A program made the position numbers and the translations under genes. The notes under the pieces are model-generated. The model searched no databases and was not told where the DNA came from. It worked only from the letters and a program-made list of their open reading frames with translations. Source: Acetobacter nitrogenifigens DSM 23921 = NBRC 105050 (GTDB taxonomy: Bacteria; Pseudomonadota; Alphaproteobacteria; Acetobacterales; Acetobacteraceae). Taken from it: a DNA stretch of 64,000 nucleotides. Shown piece after piece: positions 25,600 through 35,177 of the stretch. The stretch is from contig NZ_AUBI01000004.1 in NCBI RefSeq assembly GCF_000429165.1, forward strand, positions 186,001 to 250,000. Direction: 5' to 3'. Within the stretch, counting starts at the first letter, position 1; each line of letters begins with the position of its first letter.

Positions 25600-26187
25600 A
25601 TGGTCGTGAGAATAGATCGGGTGACCACCAGAGGCGGCGATCGAGGCGAAACCTCTCTCGGCGATGGTTCGCGGATCAGCAAGGCCTCCGCCCATATCGC
25701 GGCGCTCGGTTCGCTCGACGAGGCGAACACGGTCATCGGCGTGCTTCGAGCACATGTCATGCATGACGGCGCGCTTAGAGAACGCCTCAGCGCCTTGCAG
25801 AACATGCTCTTCGATCTCGGCTCGGATCTTTGCCAGCCTCAGGACAACGCCAAGGCTCAACGCGTCTCCATCTCGCTGACCGATGATATCGATCACGAAA
25901 TAGAACGTCTGCGAGAGAAGCAGGAGCCGCTGCGAAGCTTCATCCTTCCGGGCGGTTCGCTGCCCGCAGCATGGGCGCATATGGCCCGCGCCTCCATCCG
26001 CCGCGCCGAACGTGATGTGGTCGCGCTGTCCCGGAGCGTCGAGATCAACAGCGCTCTTGTTTCTATTCTTAACAGATTGTCCGATTACTTCTTCGTTCTC
26101 GCCAGACATTTGAACGACGACGGCAGAAACGACACGGTGTGGACGCCAGGACGCTCTTTGCGAGAAGCGTCTATCCCCGACACGTGA
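25600..26187 (+). CDS. Cob(I)alamin adenosyltransferase, PduO type
   Basis: A 195-residue cytoplasmic enzyme transferring adenosine from ATP to cob(I)alamin to give coenzyme B12. The N-terminal ATP motif TTRGGDRGETSLGDG (8-22), the SLDEANTVIG helix, and the conserved RRAERDVVAL and NRLSDYFFVLARHLN blocks identify the PduO-type family (usual length about 190). No other B12 gene is adjacent; the metal-complex binding protein at 28 kb could be linked but need not be. Confidence 0.93.
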   Translation: MVVRIDRVTTRGGDRGETSLGDGSRISKASAHIAALGSLDEANTVIGVLRAHVMHDGALRERLSALQNMLFDLGSDLCQPQDNAKAQRVSISLTDDIDHEIERLREKQEPLRSFILPGGSLPAAWAHMARASIRRAERDVVALSRSVEINSALVSILNRLSDYFFVLARHLNDDGRNDTVWTPGRSLREASIPDT

Positions 26188-26418
26188 CGCCGGACGCCGA
26201 CACGCCATACTCCCTCGGGCTTCGTTATCTTCCTTCTTGAAACGTGGATAACGTCATGCTAGAGGGGGCCAACTTTACCGTATAAACAGCCTGAACGAGC
26301 CTCTGGCGGCGGGCGGTAACGTTGCGATAATTTTTTCAAATAATTCCGTCCCGCCAAACAGCGTGCGACACGCCTGCGATCAGGCCCGAGCAATACAACG
26401 ATTTCTGAAAGAACGGTA

Positions 26419-27090
26419 GTGAACTCCGGATTTCTAAAAAATTCCAAATTGGACGAAGATCTGTCCGAAGACTCCAATGTTGACAGCAGCGCCGAGGAGG
26501 CTGCTCTTCGCGCCGCCCTCAATCGCCTCGGCTCCCAGCGCGCGCCAAGCCCCCCCCGCACGGGAAACACGCCCCGTCCGGTCAACGACGCGCCCGCGCG
26601 CCTCTCGCTTCGTCCCACAATGGATCAGAACCAGCAGCGCAAGCGCCGTTTCGTACGGGACGGAGACGTGCAGGTCGAGCGACAGGCGCTGACGCGCCCG
26701 ACCGGCCGCACCGCGCATTTTTCTGAAACGGAAAGCGTCGATCTCGATCGTCACAAACGCCTTCTCGACGATGAACGACGTTTGCGCGAGCAGGCCGAAC
26801 GTCAGTTGAACGAACTCGAGACGTCACACCGGACCATGAAAACCCGGCTGGGACATGCGGAGATGCTTCTCAATGAGCTGAAGCAGTCTCTGGCGACGCG
26901 GAACATGGAACTGGCGGATCGGACTGCCGAACTCTCCGCCGAACGTGCCGGGCGCCAGGCTGCCCTCGCAGAGGTCAAGGATCTGCGGGCGCAAATCGCA
27001 GCCGCGCCCAAAAAGCGGGAGCGCGTAGCACGGCAACAGGAACTGACTCTGGCGGATGAGCCCGAGCCTGTAAAATGGTGGAAAGACTGA
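26419..27090 (+). CDS. Coiled-coil protein of unknown function
   Basis: A 223-residue hydrophilic protein starting with GTG. Residues 1-100 are acidic, proline-rich and probably disordered; residues about 108-190 form a strong coiled coil (DRHKRLLDDERRLREQAERQ onward); the end is the short motif EPVKWWKD. No family recognised. It overlaps the next gene by 16 bases, so the pair is one unit: a cytoplasmic coiled coil and a membrane protein. Confidence 0.65.
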   Translation: MNSGFLKNSKLDEDLSEDSNVDSSAEEAALRAALNRLGSQRAPSPPRTGNTPRPVNDAPARLSLRPTMDQNQQRKRRFVRDGDVQVERQALTRPTGRTAHFSETESVDLDRHKRLLDDERRLREQAERQLNELETSHRTMKTRLGHAEMLLNELKQSLATRNMELADRTAELSAERAGRQAALAEVKDLRAQIAAAPKKRERVARQQELTLADEPEPVKWWKD

Positions 27091-27587
27091 AACGTCTTTC
27101 CATTTCGTCCGACGCAACCTCGATCATTCAGGAGGGGGTTGGAAACGTAATCGTCATCGCCTCCTGCGCGACAGCCGCCGCAGCGTTGATCGTACCCGAC
27201 CTCATCTTTGGTTTTCTGACATTGCTCAGAAGTGTTCTGGAGTCGCTTTTTCTACCCTGTAAGCTTCTCTTTGACCTTGCATCATGGCTGTCGGGAGGAT
27301 CTTCAGTACAAAGCGCCGTCTCCAGCGTGGACAACGCTCGCGCTGACGCCACACATGTAAGGGCGCTTCACGCATATTTTCCTACAGTCATGATCATTAT
27401 TGGCCTTATGGTCTATTTTTTCAACGAAGGTAGCCGCAACGTGGCCACTCGATTCATTGCTCCCGGTTTGCATACCGCCGCCGCTTTTCTGATTTTTTCA
27501 CCTATTGCGTTACTTCTTTTTCCCGCCATCTGCATCGAGGCAATCTCAACAATCGAATCCAGAGAAAAAAACACGCAATCGGGATGA
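27075..27587 (+). CDS. Small membrane protein of unknown function
   Basis: A 170-residue protein with hydrophobic segments at about 22-45, 46-70, 105-125 and 134-155. It starts inside the end of the coiled-coil gene. Nothing in it matches a family I know. The overlap suggests the two proteins work together, perhaps as a membrane anchor and its cytoplasmic partner. Confidence 0.6.
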   Translation: MVERLKRLSISSDATSIIQEGVGNVIVIASCATAAAALIVPDLIFGFLTLLRSVLESLFLPCKLLFDLASWLSGGSSVQSAVSSVDNARADATHVRALHAYFPTVMIIIGLMVYFFNEGSRNVATRFIAPGLHTAAAFLIFSPIALLLFPAICIEAISTIESREKNTQSG

Positions 27588-28068
27588 ACGTTGGCGGCGG
27601 GGACATACGCATTCTCGACTAAATTACCCCATATTATAAGATATTTTTATTTTCTTTATTTATGAAAATATACAATATTTGTATTCAATTTTACACATCA
27701 GTTGTAGTGTTTCAAAAAATCGTTAATACAGCGCGAACATTGATTGGTTATGTAACCTACTACACATGATTGACGAAGGCCGCTTTCCAGACCACGCGCA
27801 ATATCTGTATCGACAGTCACGGTGTGAGCGGGCGTATCGCTTCAAACGGACGTTCGAAAATATGCTACACAGGATACCGTTATCGAAAATATAACCAAAC
27901 ACTGTTACTGATTATCGACATGGAATTTGTGTGCGAAACGCCAGACACAGCATCGGACTGAACGGCGCTTGAGCGTGCATCGTCCGATACGACGATGCGC
28001 CGCCATGACCCACCGCACACATCATAGCGACACCGGCCCGAACGTCGCGGTCGCCACATGCCGCCGGC
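27588..28068. other. AT-rich gap of 481 bases, no gene seen
   Basis: Bases 27600-27760 are strikingly AT-rich (for example ATTATAAGATATTTTTATTT), unlike the GC-rich surroundings. A 63-codon frame at 27770-27961 begins with a non-ATG codon and has no recognisable domain or ribosome site, so it is not called. Possible transfer junction or regulatory DNA. Confidence 0.4.
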
Positions 28069-29166
28069 TCAATCCGCTGGCGGTCGGCTCGTCAAAATCC
28101 GGTCTATTTGCCCCGGCGTCATCGAAACACCAAAGTAATCCTGATAAAATTTCTTGCTGTCTGCAGGAAGATCATACTTCCCGAACAGATCCGGATGCAG
28201 CAACTTCGCTACCCAGCGCAGTTGCAACAGCACCTCCGACCCATAACGATCCCAGGGGAAGACTCCGGTGGGATTCATGAACACCTTGCCGTTTCGAACA
28301 GCCCTCAACACGTCCCATCCCGCCGGGGCGGGAGTCCCGGCGGCTGGAAGCGGCACGCCCCCCTGAACGATGATCACATCCGGGTCCCAGACCTGAATTT
28401 GCTCCATATCGACCGGGCGCATATTTCCGGACACCTCCCCGGCGGCGTTTCTTCCACCAGCACGCGTGATCCATTGATCGATGATCGTGTCGCGTCCGTC
28501 GGCCATAAGTGGAAACAGGCTTTTAAGATGAAGTACTTTCGGGCGGGTCGCAGCGGGCGCGGCGGCAAGGGCTGTATCCAGTTCGACGAGCTGAGTGTCG
28601 AGAGCCGCGTTGTAACGCGCCGCCTTCTCGCGCGCCGTGACGTCATTCAACGCGGCTGCGGTCAGTTCGACGGAACGGCGCAGCCCCGCCATGTCCCGAA
28701 AGCTCATATCGAGGGTCGGCAGTCCGGCTTCACGCAGCTTGCTCACGTCGGTCAGCCCGGTGGACACGAACACAAGATCGACCTTGTCCGCCAGCAATCC
28801 CTCTACGTCAGCCGAACCCGGCGTCACAAAGCGCGCAGCTTTCAACGCCGGACTGACCTGAAACAACCATGGCTGATTGGCTGGCTTGTCGACCGTGACA
28901 GCGACACGGTCCGCCGCCCCCAGCATCGCGACAACTTCGTTATGCGCAAACCAGAGATCGGCTATCCGAACCGGATGCGCCGGTGTCGAAACCTTTTCCC
29001 CCTGCATATCGGACACCAAGATCGCGCCGTGTGACGAGGGCGCACACACCCCCTGCTTCAGCCCCGCGCCAATCAACGCGAGTAAAATACCTGCGCCAAC
29101 GCTGTACACGCGCAGGCTTTTTCGTGGCGTGAATGTGGAAGATCGCACGACGTTGCCAAGACTCAT
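28069..29166 (-). CDS. Periplasmic binding protein for iron/heme/cobalamin-type ABC transport
   Basis: A 365-residue exported protein: signal peptide about 19-42, then a PBP2/TroA-like fold (VRIADLWFAHNEVVAMLGAADRV, VEGLLADKVDLVFV, WDPDVIIVQGG, the C-terminal GVFPWDRYGSEVLLQLRW). The last motif is common in binding proteins for iron complexes. No permease or ATPase gene is adjacent, so it is an orphan or works with a distant transporter. The ligand is not certain; heme, siderophore or another metal chelate is possible. Confidence 0.82.
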   Translation of the reverse strand: MSLGNVVRSSTFTPRKSLRVYSVGAGILLALIGAGLKQGVCAPSSHGAILVSDMQGEKVSTPAHPVRIADLWFAHNEVVAMLGAADRVAVTVDKPANQPWLFQVSPALKAARFVTPGSADVEGLLADKVDLVFVSTGLTDVSKLREAGLPTLDMSFRDMAGLRRSVELTAAALNDVTAREKAARYNAALDTQLVELDTALAAAPAATRPKVLHLKSLFPLMADGRDTIIDQWITRAGGRNAAGEVSGNMRPVDMEQIQVWDPDVIIVQGGVPLPAAGTPAPAGWDVLRAVRNGKVFMNPTGVFPWDRYGSEVLLQLRWVAKLLHPDLFGKYDLPADSKKFYQDYFGVSMTPGQIDRILTSRPPAD

Positions 29167-29292
29167 TTTGCATTGTCTATAGTCATGCAGATATAGATCA
29201 GGCAGAAGCCGCCTCTGACAAGCGGGGGCGACGCGCTTTCCTCACTCTGTTGCCGACACGACACAATGTGGCGCAAAGCCGCTCTTGCGCCG

Positions 29293-30267
29293 TCAACCTC
29301 CTGGCGGCGGAGCCTTCGTCTGACCTGCTGCGGCAGTTCCTGGCGCGCCCGCCTGCCCCGGAGGCTTGATAGGCGCGACGTCGCGTCCGGTGTAGCGCGT
29401 GATCATCTCTCCGACGGCCTCCGCCGCCTGCTGCGCCGCCGCTACAGCTACGTCCCCCCACATCCCGTCCAGCGAATGGGCCTGAATGTCGTGCAACTGC
29501 GTCGCGATACCCACTTCCTTGTCGTGACTGTCCGTGACGCGCCACGCGATCTCGATGCCCTGCTGCGGATTGTTGCGCGATCCCGGCGGACCCGCCGTCA
29601 GCTTGACTGTGGTCGCCACCGTAAAATCGGCGTCCTGAGGCGATGTCTGGATGGTCTGCTCCGATCCCCGGAACGACGCGGCGAAGGCCCGCGCCAGAGA
29701 GACGTCGCCGTCGCCCGGAGCGCCGGTCACTCCCTTGAACCATACCCGCGCCCGACGATGCTTCAGGCTGTGCGGGTCCTGATCCATCTGATCGGCCTGA
29801 ATGCCACTCAAAGCAGAGACGACCTGATCCGCGCCCTCATGCGCGATCTGCGCGACGGCGCCAGAATCGACAGCCGACCACGCATCGACCGGCACGCCGG
29901 TTCCCTCTTGTGTCGCACGCACAGCCCCTGCGGGCGTCATAATGCTGTAAAGCGGCACGATCTGCCCTCCGCGCCGCTCGGTACGGAGCTTCAGCCACCA
30001 GTCGCCGGGACGCGTCGGCTGCGCGATCGCGGGCACGGACTGCTGCAGCAGAATCGCGGCTATATCCTTCGCCCAGATTGCCGCGAGTTCGGGCTTCATC
30101 TGCACGTCCGTCGGCGTCGGCACGTCGAGGCGCGACGGCGGCGGATTATGGGCCAGCTCGCTCGCCACGCCGCCGGGATTTCTGAACGGGTGCGGCACGT
30201 CGAGACATCCAGTCAGGCTGATGACCGAAACCGCCGCCGCCAGTGAAGCTATATGACGCACGGTCAT
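29293..30267 (-). CDS. Lipoprotein of unknown function in the lgt operon
   Basis: A 324-residue lipoprotein: lipobox SLTGC with Cys at about residue 21, a mixed alpha/beta body, and a proline/glycine-rich tail (KPPGQAGAPGTAAAGQ). I start at the ATG at 30267, which overlaps the stop of pgeF by 4 bases; the longer open frame (to 30492) runs inside pgeF and is not real. Its operon with lgt, which makes lipoproteins, is suggestive. No known domain is recognised. Confidence 0.75.
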   Translation of the reverse strand: MTVRHIASLAAAVSVISLTGCLDVPHPFRNPGGVASELAHNPPPSRLDVPTPTDVQMKPELAAIWAKDIAAILLQQSVPAIAQPTRPGDWWLKLRTERRGGQIVPLYSIMTPAGAVRATQEGTGVPVDAWSAVDSGAVAQIAHEGADQVVSALSGIQADQMDQDPHSLKHRRARVWFKGVTGAPGDGDVSLARAFAASFRGSEQTIQTSPQDADFTVATTVKLTAGPPGSRNNPQQGIEIAWRVTDSHDKEVGIATQLHDIQAHSLDGMWGDVAVAAAQQAAEAVGEMITRYTGRDVAPIKPPGQAGAPGTAAAGQTKAPPPGG

Positions 30268-31082
30268 ACGGCGCCTCCGTGTTGTGTTGGCGCTATGACG
30301 GAGATCTGATGGCCGATATGACCGCCGCCCGCCAGAGTTCGCCGCCTGTGGCTGTAAAAGCGGCGCTCGTCGCTCAGTGTGTCCACACCGAGCGCGAGAG
30401 CTTCGCCAACGCCGGCCGCACGCAGACGCCATTGGCAATAACCGGCAAGGTCGAACTGATAATGCCCATCGCGGACGCCGGGAGCGAACCATTGCGCCGC
30501 TTCTGCGTCGTCCCCGTCCTGCAACACGGCGGCGCGCATGTCCTCGCCGACCTCATAACTCCGACTGGCGATGCAGGGACCGACCACCGCCACGACGTCC
30601 GACGCTCGCGCGCCGCATGCTTCCATCGCGCGCAGCGTCGCCTCCAGCACGCCACCGACCGCGCCGCGCCATCCCGCATGCGCCGCGCCGACCACACGAC
30701 CGTCGCGCGACGCGAACAGCACCGGCGCGCAATCCGCCGTGATCACGCCCAGCGCAACGTCAGGTCGCGTCGTCACCATGGCGTCGGCCTTCGCGCCTTC
30801 GCCAAACGCCCATGGTTCGTCAACGATGATCGCGTCGGCGCTGTGAACCTGCGACACCCCGAGCAGCATCTCCGGCGCGACGCCGATCTCGACCGCCACC
30901 CGCCGACGATTTTCACGGATGGCGTCCGGGTCGTCGCCCGAACGCGCCGAACAGTTCAGGCTGGCGTAAGGCGCTGCCGAGACGCCGCCCAACCTTGTGA
31001 AAAACCCGTGCCGCGTTCCGGGCAGAGCGGGAGCGCGCAGCACCCAGCCTTCTGGCGCGGAAAAACCGCCGTCAGTCGTCAT
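30264..31082 (-). CDS. pgeF: Laccase-domain protein PgeF (YfiH family)
   Basis: A 272-residue cytoplasmic enzyme of the YfiH/PgeF family. It shows HGFFTRLGGVS, SLNCSARSGDD, QVHSAD (His ligand), TADCAPVLF (Cys ligand), AHAGWRGAVGG (His ligand) and GPCIASRSYEVG. Members were described as multicopper polyphenol oxidases, then as purine nucleoside phosphorylase-like enzymes and as editors of peptidoglycan precursors (removal of L-Ser from UDP-MurNAc). The start overlaps the end of the midA-like gene by 11 bases. Confidence 0.92.
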   Translation of the reverse strand: MTTDGGFSAPEGWVLRAPALPGTRHGFFTRLGGVSAAPYASLNCSARSGDDPDAIRENRRRVAVEIGVAPEMLLGVSQVHSADAIIVDEPWAFGEGAKADAMVTTRPDVALGVITADCAPVLFASRDGRVVGAAHAGWRGAVGGVLEATLRAMEACGARASDVVAVVGPCIASRSYEVGEDMRAAVLQDGDDAEAAQWFAPGVRDGHYQFDLAGYCQWRLRAAGVGEALALGVDTLSDERRFYSHRRRTLAGGGHIGHQISVIAPTQHGGAV

Positions 31083-32136
31083 TGCGCGAACTCCTTTGTC
31101 CCGTCACGGAAAATGGCGCCCCATCAGGCTCGAAACCCGGCGGAGCGACCTGCCCCGGCGATGCAAGCGCGATCGCCTTGAAAAGACGCCCCATACGCTC
31201 GGGCGCCATCAACCGGTCCAACCCGGAACGAATCGCCCCCGCCTGCTCCGGCGCGTTCTTGCACAACGCTGCGGCGCGTTCGACGGCGCCAAGCGACGCA
31301 AGCAAACGCCCCTGCTCCACGACGTCGAAATTTCGCACCCCTCGCAGTTGCGCGGCAGCGCCGAACGCCTCGAAATCGACATGCGCCGTCAGGTCAGCGG
31401 AACCGGGATCGACGAGCGGCGATGCTGGACGGCCGTCGCGCAGCGCCTGCAGGGAGTCGCCAGGCAGCGAACGCGCCGTCCCGTAATCGATGAACAACGC
31501 GACGCCCGGATCGGCGACGAGCCTCTCGCCCACGGCTTCGGCGAACGCCAGCGCCGCCGGGCAGATTTCCACGACGTCGTCCAGATCCGCATCACGCACG
31601 GCAAGTTCCGGGGGCGCGTCGTGAAGGCTTTCGACGCGCCAGTCGCCGCCTTCAACATAGCGTTCGCCCCACCCATCAGACGTTCTGATGAACTGACGGA
31701 TCGGCAGCGCATCGAGAAACTCGTTAGCCAAAAGCACCATGCGCCCACGCGGCACGGTCTCCAGCGTCTCGTGCCAGACCGGCGACACGGGAAACGGGCG
31801 CAGCGCGTCCGCCTGACAGGCGCGCAGGCGCGGCGAGGTCTCGATCAGATGCACCGCCCCACCTTGAAGAAAGTCCGGAGCCGCCCGCGTGATGACGCGC
31901 AGGGCGTCGGCCATGAGCGTGCCCCGTCCCGGACCGGCCTCAACCAGATGTGCCGGACCGCCCAGCCGCGTCCCTGCGACGACGCACCACGCCCCGAGAA
32001 TTTCTCCGAAAATCTGCGATATTTCCGGCGCCGTGATGAAGTCGGAAAACGGGTCGCGCCCGGCGTAATACGCAGCGTTGGCGCGCGCCATGAAGGCGTC
32101 CAGCCGCTCAGCGCCCGCCGCTCTTGCCGCAGTCAC
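31072..32136 (-). CDS. MidA/NDUFAF7-type SAM-dependent methyltransferase
   Basis: A 354-residue methyltransferase of the family that includes NDUFAF7, which methylates an arginine of a complex I subunit. Seen: SDFITAPEISQIFGE at 31-45, the SAM motif VEAGPGRGTLMADAL (64-78), and the NEFLDALP motif. The start is GTG at 32136 with GGAG about 9 bases upstream. It lies 28 bases after lgt and overlaps pgeF, the standard alphaproteobacterial order lgt-midA-pgeF. A complex I role is inferred from the family. Confidence 0.88.
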   Translation of the reverse strand: MTAARAAGAERLDAFMARANAAYYAGRDPFSDFITAPEISQIFGEILGAWCVVAGTRLGGPAHLVEAGPGRGTLMADALRVITRAAPDFLQGGAVHLIETSPRLRACQADALRPFPVSPVWHETLETVPRGRMVLLANEFLDALPIRQFIRTSDGWGERYVEGGDWRVESLHDAPPELAVRDADLDDVVEICPAALAFAEAVGERLVADPGVALFIDYGTARSLPGDSLQALRDGRPASPLVDPGSADLTAHVDFEAFGAAAQLRGVRNFDVVEQGRLLASLGAVERAAALCKNAPEQAGAIRSGLDRLMAPERMGRLFKAIALASPGQVAPPGFEPDGAPFSVTGQRSSRNDD

Positions 32137-32164
32137 GGGGCAAGCTCCACGTGCCGAGCGAACA

Positions 32165-33013
32165 TCACGCCGGGTCGTGGGCGTGGTCCGCGGCGAGGGG
32201 CGCTCCTGCGTATCGCGGCGTCCGGAATGCGTGGATCATCAGCCCCACGCCGGCGACGATCATCGGCAGGCTCAGAATCTGTCCCATCGTGACGCCAAAC
32301 GCGAGGAAACCAAGGAACGCGTCCGGTTCGCGGAAAAATTCACAAAAAATCCGCGCGCATCCGTACCCGCACAGGAACAGGCCCGCCAGAAATCCCGGAC
32401 GCTCTCGAAGTGCGGTGCGCCGTGCAGCAAGGATCATCACGGTGAATAACAGCGCGCCTTCCGTCAGCGCCTCGTACAGTTCGGAAGGATGGCGCGGGAC
32501 CGGCCCGCCATTCGGGAAAATCATCGCCCAGGGAAGGGAGTCGCTTGCCTGCCGCCCCCACAACTCGCCGTTGATGAAGTTGGCAACGCGCCCCAGCCCG
32601 AGACCGATCGGCACGCAGACCGTCACCCGATCGGAGAATGCAAGGAAATTCAGCTTTTCTCGCCAGGAAAACAGCGCCAGCGCGATGATGACGCCGCTGG
32701 CGCCGCCATGGAAAGACATGCCCCCGCGCCAAACCTCGACGATCGCCAGCGGGTGCGTGAGATAGAAACCGGGCTGATAGAACAGCACGTAACCGAGCCG
32801 CCCGCCGAACACGACGCCGAGAGTCGCCCAGGTCAGGAAATCGTCAGCCTGCCGCGTACTGGCGGCGCGCGGCGCCCACGCGACCAGCCTCTTCAGCAGG
32901 ATCACGCCAAGAACGAGCCCGACAATATACGCCAGCGCGTACCAACGTATCGCCAGCGGACCGAAATGAATCAGCACCGGGTCGAACTGCGGGAACATCA
33001 GAACGGGAAGCAT
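32165..33013 (-). CDS. lgt: Prolipoprotein diacylglyceryl transferase
   Basis: A 282-residue inner-membrane enzyme that transfers diacylglycerol to the lipobox cysteine of preprolipoproteins. About seven helices. The catalytic core is clear: His102 in SFHGGASG, and Arg142 and Asn145 in the GRVANFINGELWGR signature (141-154), positions almost identical to E. coli His103, Arg143 and Asn146. AGGAA precedes the ATG. First gene of the lgt-midA-pgeF-lipoprotein operon. Confidence 0.97.
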   Translation of the reverse strand: MLPVLMFPQFDPVLIHFGPLAIRWYALAYIVGLVLGVILLKRLVAWAPRAASTRQADDFLTWATLGVVFGGRLGYVLFYQPGFYLTHPLAIVEVWRGGMSFHGGASGVIIALALFSWREKLNFLAFSDRVTVCVPIGLGLGRVANFINGELWGRQASDSLPWAMIFPNGGPVPRHPSELYEALTEGALLFTVMILAARRTALRERPGFLAGLFLCGYGCARIFCEFFREPDAFLGFLAFGVTMGQILSLPMIVAGVGLMIHAFRTPRYAGAPLAADHAHDPA

Positions 33014-33039
33014 CGAGCGGATTCCTGAAGCGAGAGGCG

Positions 33040-34020
33040 TTAGATGTAGGGGTCGCTTCCCGCGAGATAATCGCGGACATACCGGGTGACGCCATCTTCG
33101 AGAGAGGTGAAGGGGCGGTCGTATCCTGCGGCGCGCAAACGCGACAAGTCAGCGCAGGTAAAGGATTGATATTGGCCGCGCAAGGACTCGGGCATGTCGA
33201 CGAATGTAACGTCCCGCGGCGCGCGCGCCGCGTCGCAGACGGCGTACGCGAGATCCAGGTATGTGCGCGGAATCCCTGTTCCGCAGTTGAACAGGCCGCT
33301 GACCTGCGGATTGTCGTAGAGCCAGAGCATGACGTCAACGACGTCGCCCACCCAGATGAAATCGCGCTTCTGCTCTCCGTCGGCGATATCCGGGCGATCT
33401 GACCGAAACAGGCGCGCCGGACCGCCCGCGCGCACATCGTCATATTTGACCTTTACAACGGAAATCATCGATCCCTTGTGATATTCATTGGGACCGTAGA
33501 CATTGAAGAACTTGAGCCCGACCGACTGGGGGGGAACCGCGTCACTGCCCTTCATCCGCTTGAGCGTATGTTGATCGAAGACGTGCTTGGACCATCCGTA
33601 AAGGTTCAGAGGCTCCAGCCCCGGCAGCGTCTCCGGCGCGTCCGAAAACTGCTCTGGCCGGTCCGCCGCCCCGTACGTGGCTGCAGAGGACGCGTATATA
33701 AAGCGCGCCCGGTTCTGCGCGCACCATGTCCAGAGACGTTCCGACAGCGCGACGTTGGTGCGCCAGACCAGATCGCCATCACGTGCGGTCGTGGCGCTGA
33801 TGGCTCCGAGGTGAAACACCGCCTCGACGCCACGAGCGCCAGAGAGGAAACCGTCCAGATCTTCGGGCGCCACGAGTTTCGCCGGCGGATGACGTCGCAG
33901 GTTGCGCCATTTGCCGCCGTCGCGCAGGCGATCGACGACGACGACGTCCAGACCGCGCTGCGCCAGCGCGGCGACAAGACAGGAGCCAATGAAGCCGGCG
34001 CCGCCGGTGACGATGATCAT
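33040..34020 (-). CDS. hldD: ADP-L-glycero-D-manno-heptose 6-epimerase
   Basis: A 326-residue NADP-dependent epimerase of the extended short-chain dehydrogenase family. It makes the heptose precursor of lipopolysaccharide inner core. GGAGFIG at 6-12 binds the nucleotide; Tyr141 and Lys145 (LYGWSKHVFD) are catalytic; FFNVYGPNEYHKG and DFIWVGDVV are HldD hallmarks. I choose the ATG at 34020 with AAGGTGG five bases before the spacer, over a GTG nine bases upstream. It lies 26 bases upstream of lgt in the same direction, so may be in that operon. Confidence 0.93.
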   Translation of the reverse strand: MIIVTGGAGFIGSCLVAALAQRGLDVVVVDRLRDGGKWRNLRRHPPAKLVAPEDLDGFLSGARGVEAVFHLGAISATTARDGDLVWRTNVALSERLWTWCAQNRARFIYASSAATYGAADRPEQFSDAPETLPGLEPLNLYGWSKHVFDQHTLKRMKGSDAVPPQSVGLKFFNVYGPNEYHKGSMISVVKVKYDDVRAGGPARLFRSDRPDIADGEQKRDFIWVGDVVDVMLWLYDNPQVSGLFNCGTGIPRTYLDLAYAVCDAARAPRDVTFVDMPESLRGQYQSFTCADLSRLRAAGYDRPFTSLEDGVTRYVRDYLAGSDPYI

Positions 34021-34169
34021 GCGAACCACCTTATAAAGAGCATCCGCTCACTGCCAAACTCTTGACGCGGCGGGGGCGCGCCAATTGGATTAATCGCCCG
34101 GCAATGCTTATAAGCCAGATTCTGTGAAGAACCGCGCCTCTCGCGGTTGCTGCTGCCAGGAGGATCGGA

Positions 34170-34514
34170 ATGTCCGACCGACCGCGTCTGTTCGACGACC
34201 TTGCCGGTGTTGCCGGCGGCGCGATTTCCGCCATCGCGGGAGTCAGGGAGGAAGCCAATGCTCTGGTGCGCTCGCGCGTGGACGAGGCGCTTGCCCACCT
34301 TCAGGTCGTCCGCCGCGAAGAATTCGAAGTCGTGCGCGAAATGGCCGCTAGCGCCAGACTCGCCAACGAAGACGCCGAACGGCGCATCGCCGCGCTGGAG
34401 CAGCGCGTGTCTGAACTGGAAAACCGGCTTTCCGGCCGCTCGGACGGTTACGCCCCCTCACAATCCACATTTACGTCCGGAAGCAACGACGTCGGCTCAG
34501 GATTCGTCGGCTAA
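34170..34514 (+). CDS. ubiK: UbiK-type accessory factor (BMFP family)
   Basis: A 114-residue protein: a short amphipathic N-terminus (RLFDDLAGVAGGAISAIAGV) followed by a C-terminal coiled coil (VVRREEFEVVREM...RIAALEQRVSELENRL), the standard BMFP/UbiK layout. UbiK assists assembly of the aerobic ubiquinone synthesis complex at the membrane. A perfect AGGAGG lies 7 bases before the ATG. Divergent from hldD, first of a run with ybjN-like, proC and tetR-like genes. Confidence 0.9.
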   Translation: MSDRPRLFDDLAGVAGGAISAIAGVREEANALVRSRVDEALAHLQVVRREEFEVVREMAASARLANEDAERRIAALEQRVSELENRLSGRSDGYAPSQSTFTSGSNDVGSGFVG

Positions 34515-34673
34515 CTACCGTTACAAAAAGTCCGCCCTACCTCCTTGCAGGGGAGTTCGCGGGTCCATAGGCTCGAAAAAATGCGACGAGTCGCCAGCGC
34601 CTGTCGCATGATTCGCAGACGACGCCGACCATGTCTTCGAACATGGGATGGCTTCATGGCTTGGGAGTCCAGC

Positions 34674-35177
34674 ATGCCTGCTCTGACGATGACCACCTCC
34701 TCTCCCAACTCCAACCCTCTCGACCTCATGGAACAAATTGTCGGAGGCTACGAATGGGCCTTCGACCGCCGCAACTCTTCGGAAATGGCCGCAGAGGCCC
34801 CGGGCAAATGGTGCGATTACGGTCTGTACTTTTCCTGGTCGACCGAATTGAGCGCGATGCACTTCACCTGCACCTTTGATCTCAAAGTGCCTGAACAGCA
34901 GCGCAAAGCCCTGTTCGAACTGATCGCGCTGGCCAACGAACGTCTCTGGATCGGTCATTTCGGACTCGATCTGGAAGACGGCATGCCGATGTTTCGCCAT
35001 GCCGTCCTCCTTCGCGGCGCGCCGGGCGCATCGATGGAGAGCCTTGAGGACATGGTCGATATCGCCATCAGCGAATGCGAGCGTTTTTATCCGGCGTTCC
35101 AGTTCGTACTCTGGGGTGGGAAAAGCCCCGCGGACGCGCTCGACGCCGCCATGCTGGATTGCGTGGGCGAGGCCTGA
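34674..35177 (+). CDS. YbjN domain protein
   Basis: A 167-residue cytoplasmic protein of the YbjN family (type III secretion chaperone-like fold): FDRRNSSEMAAEAPGKWCDY, LYFSWSTELSAMHFTCTFDL, RALFELIALANERLWIGHF-like, and GKSPADALDAAMLDCVGEA at the end. I choose the ATG at 34674 with GGGAG upstream; further starts upstream have no conservation. Its stop overlaps the proC start (TGATG). The family has no proven biochemical role; the linkage to proC is conserved in alphaproteobacteria. Confidence 0.85.
   Translation: MPALTMTTSSPNSNPLDLMEQIVGGYEWAFDRRNSSEMAAEAPGKWCDYGLYFSWSTELSAMHFTCTFDLKVPEQQRKALFELIALANERLWIGHFGLDLEDGMPMFRHAVLLRGAPGASMESLEDMVDIAISECERFYPAFQFVLWGGKSPADALDAAMLDCVGEA

Noticed and set aside
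27770-27961. 63-codon plus-strand frame in the AT-rich gap
   Set aside because: Non-ATG start, no ribosome site, no domain.
30997-32292. 431-codon plus-strand frame opposite pgeF and midA
   Set aside because: Shadow of overlapping conserved genes.
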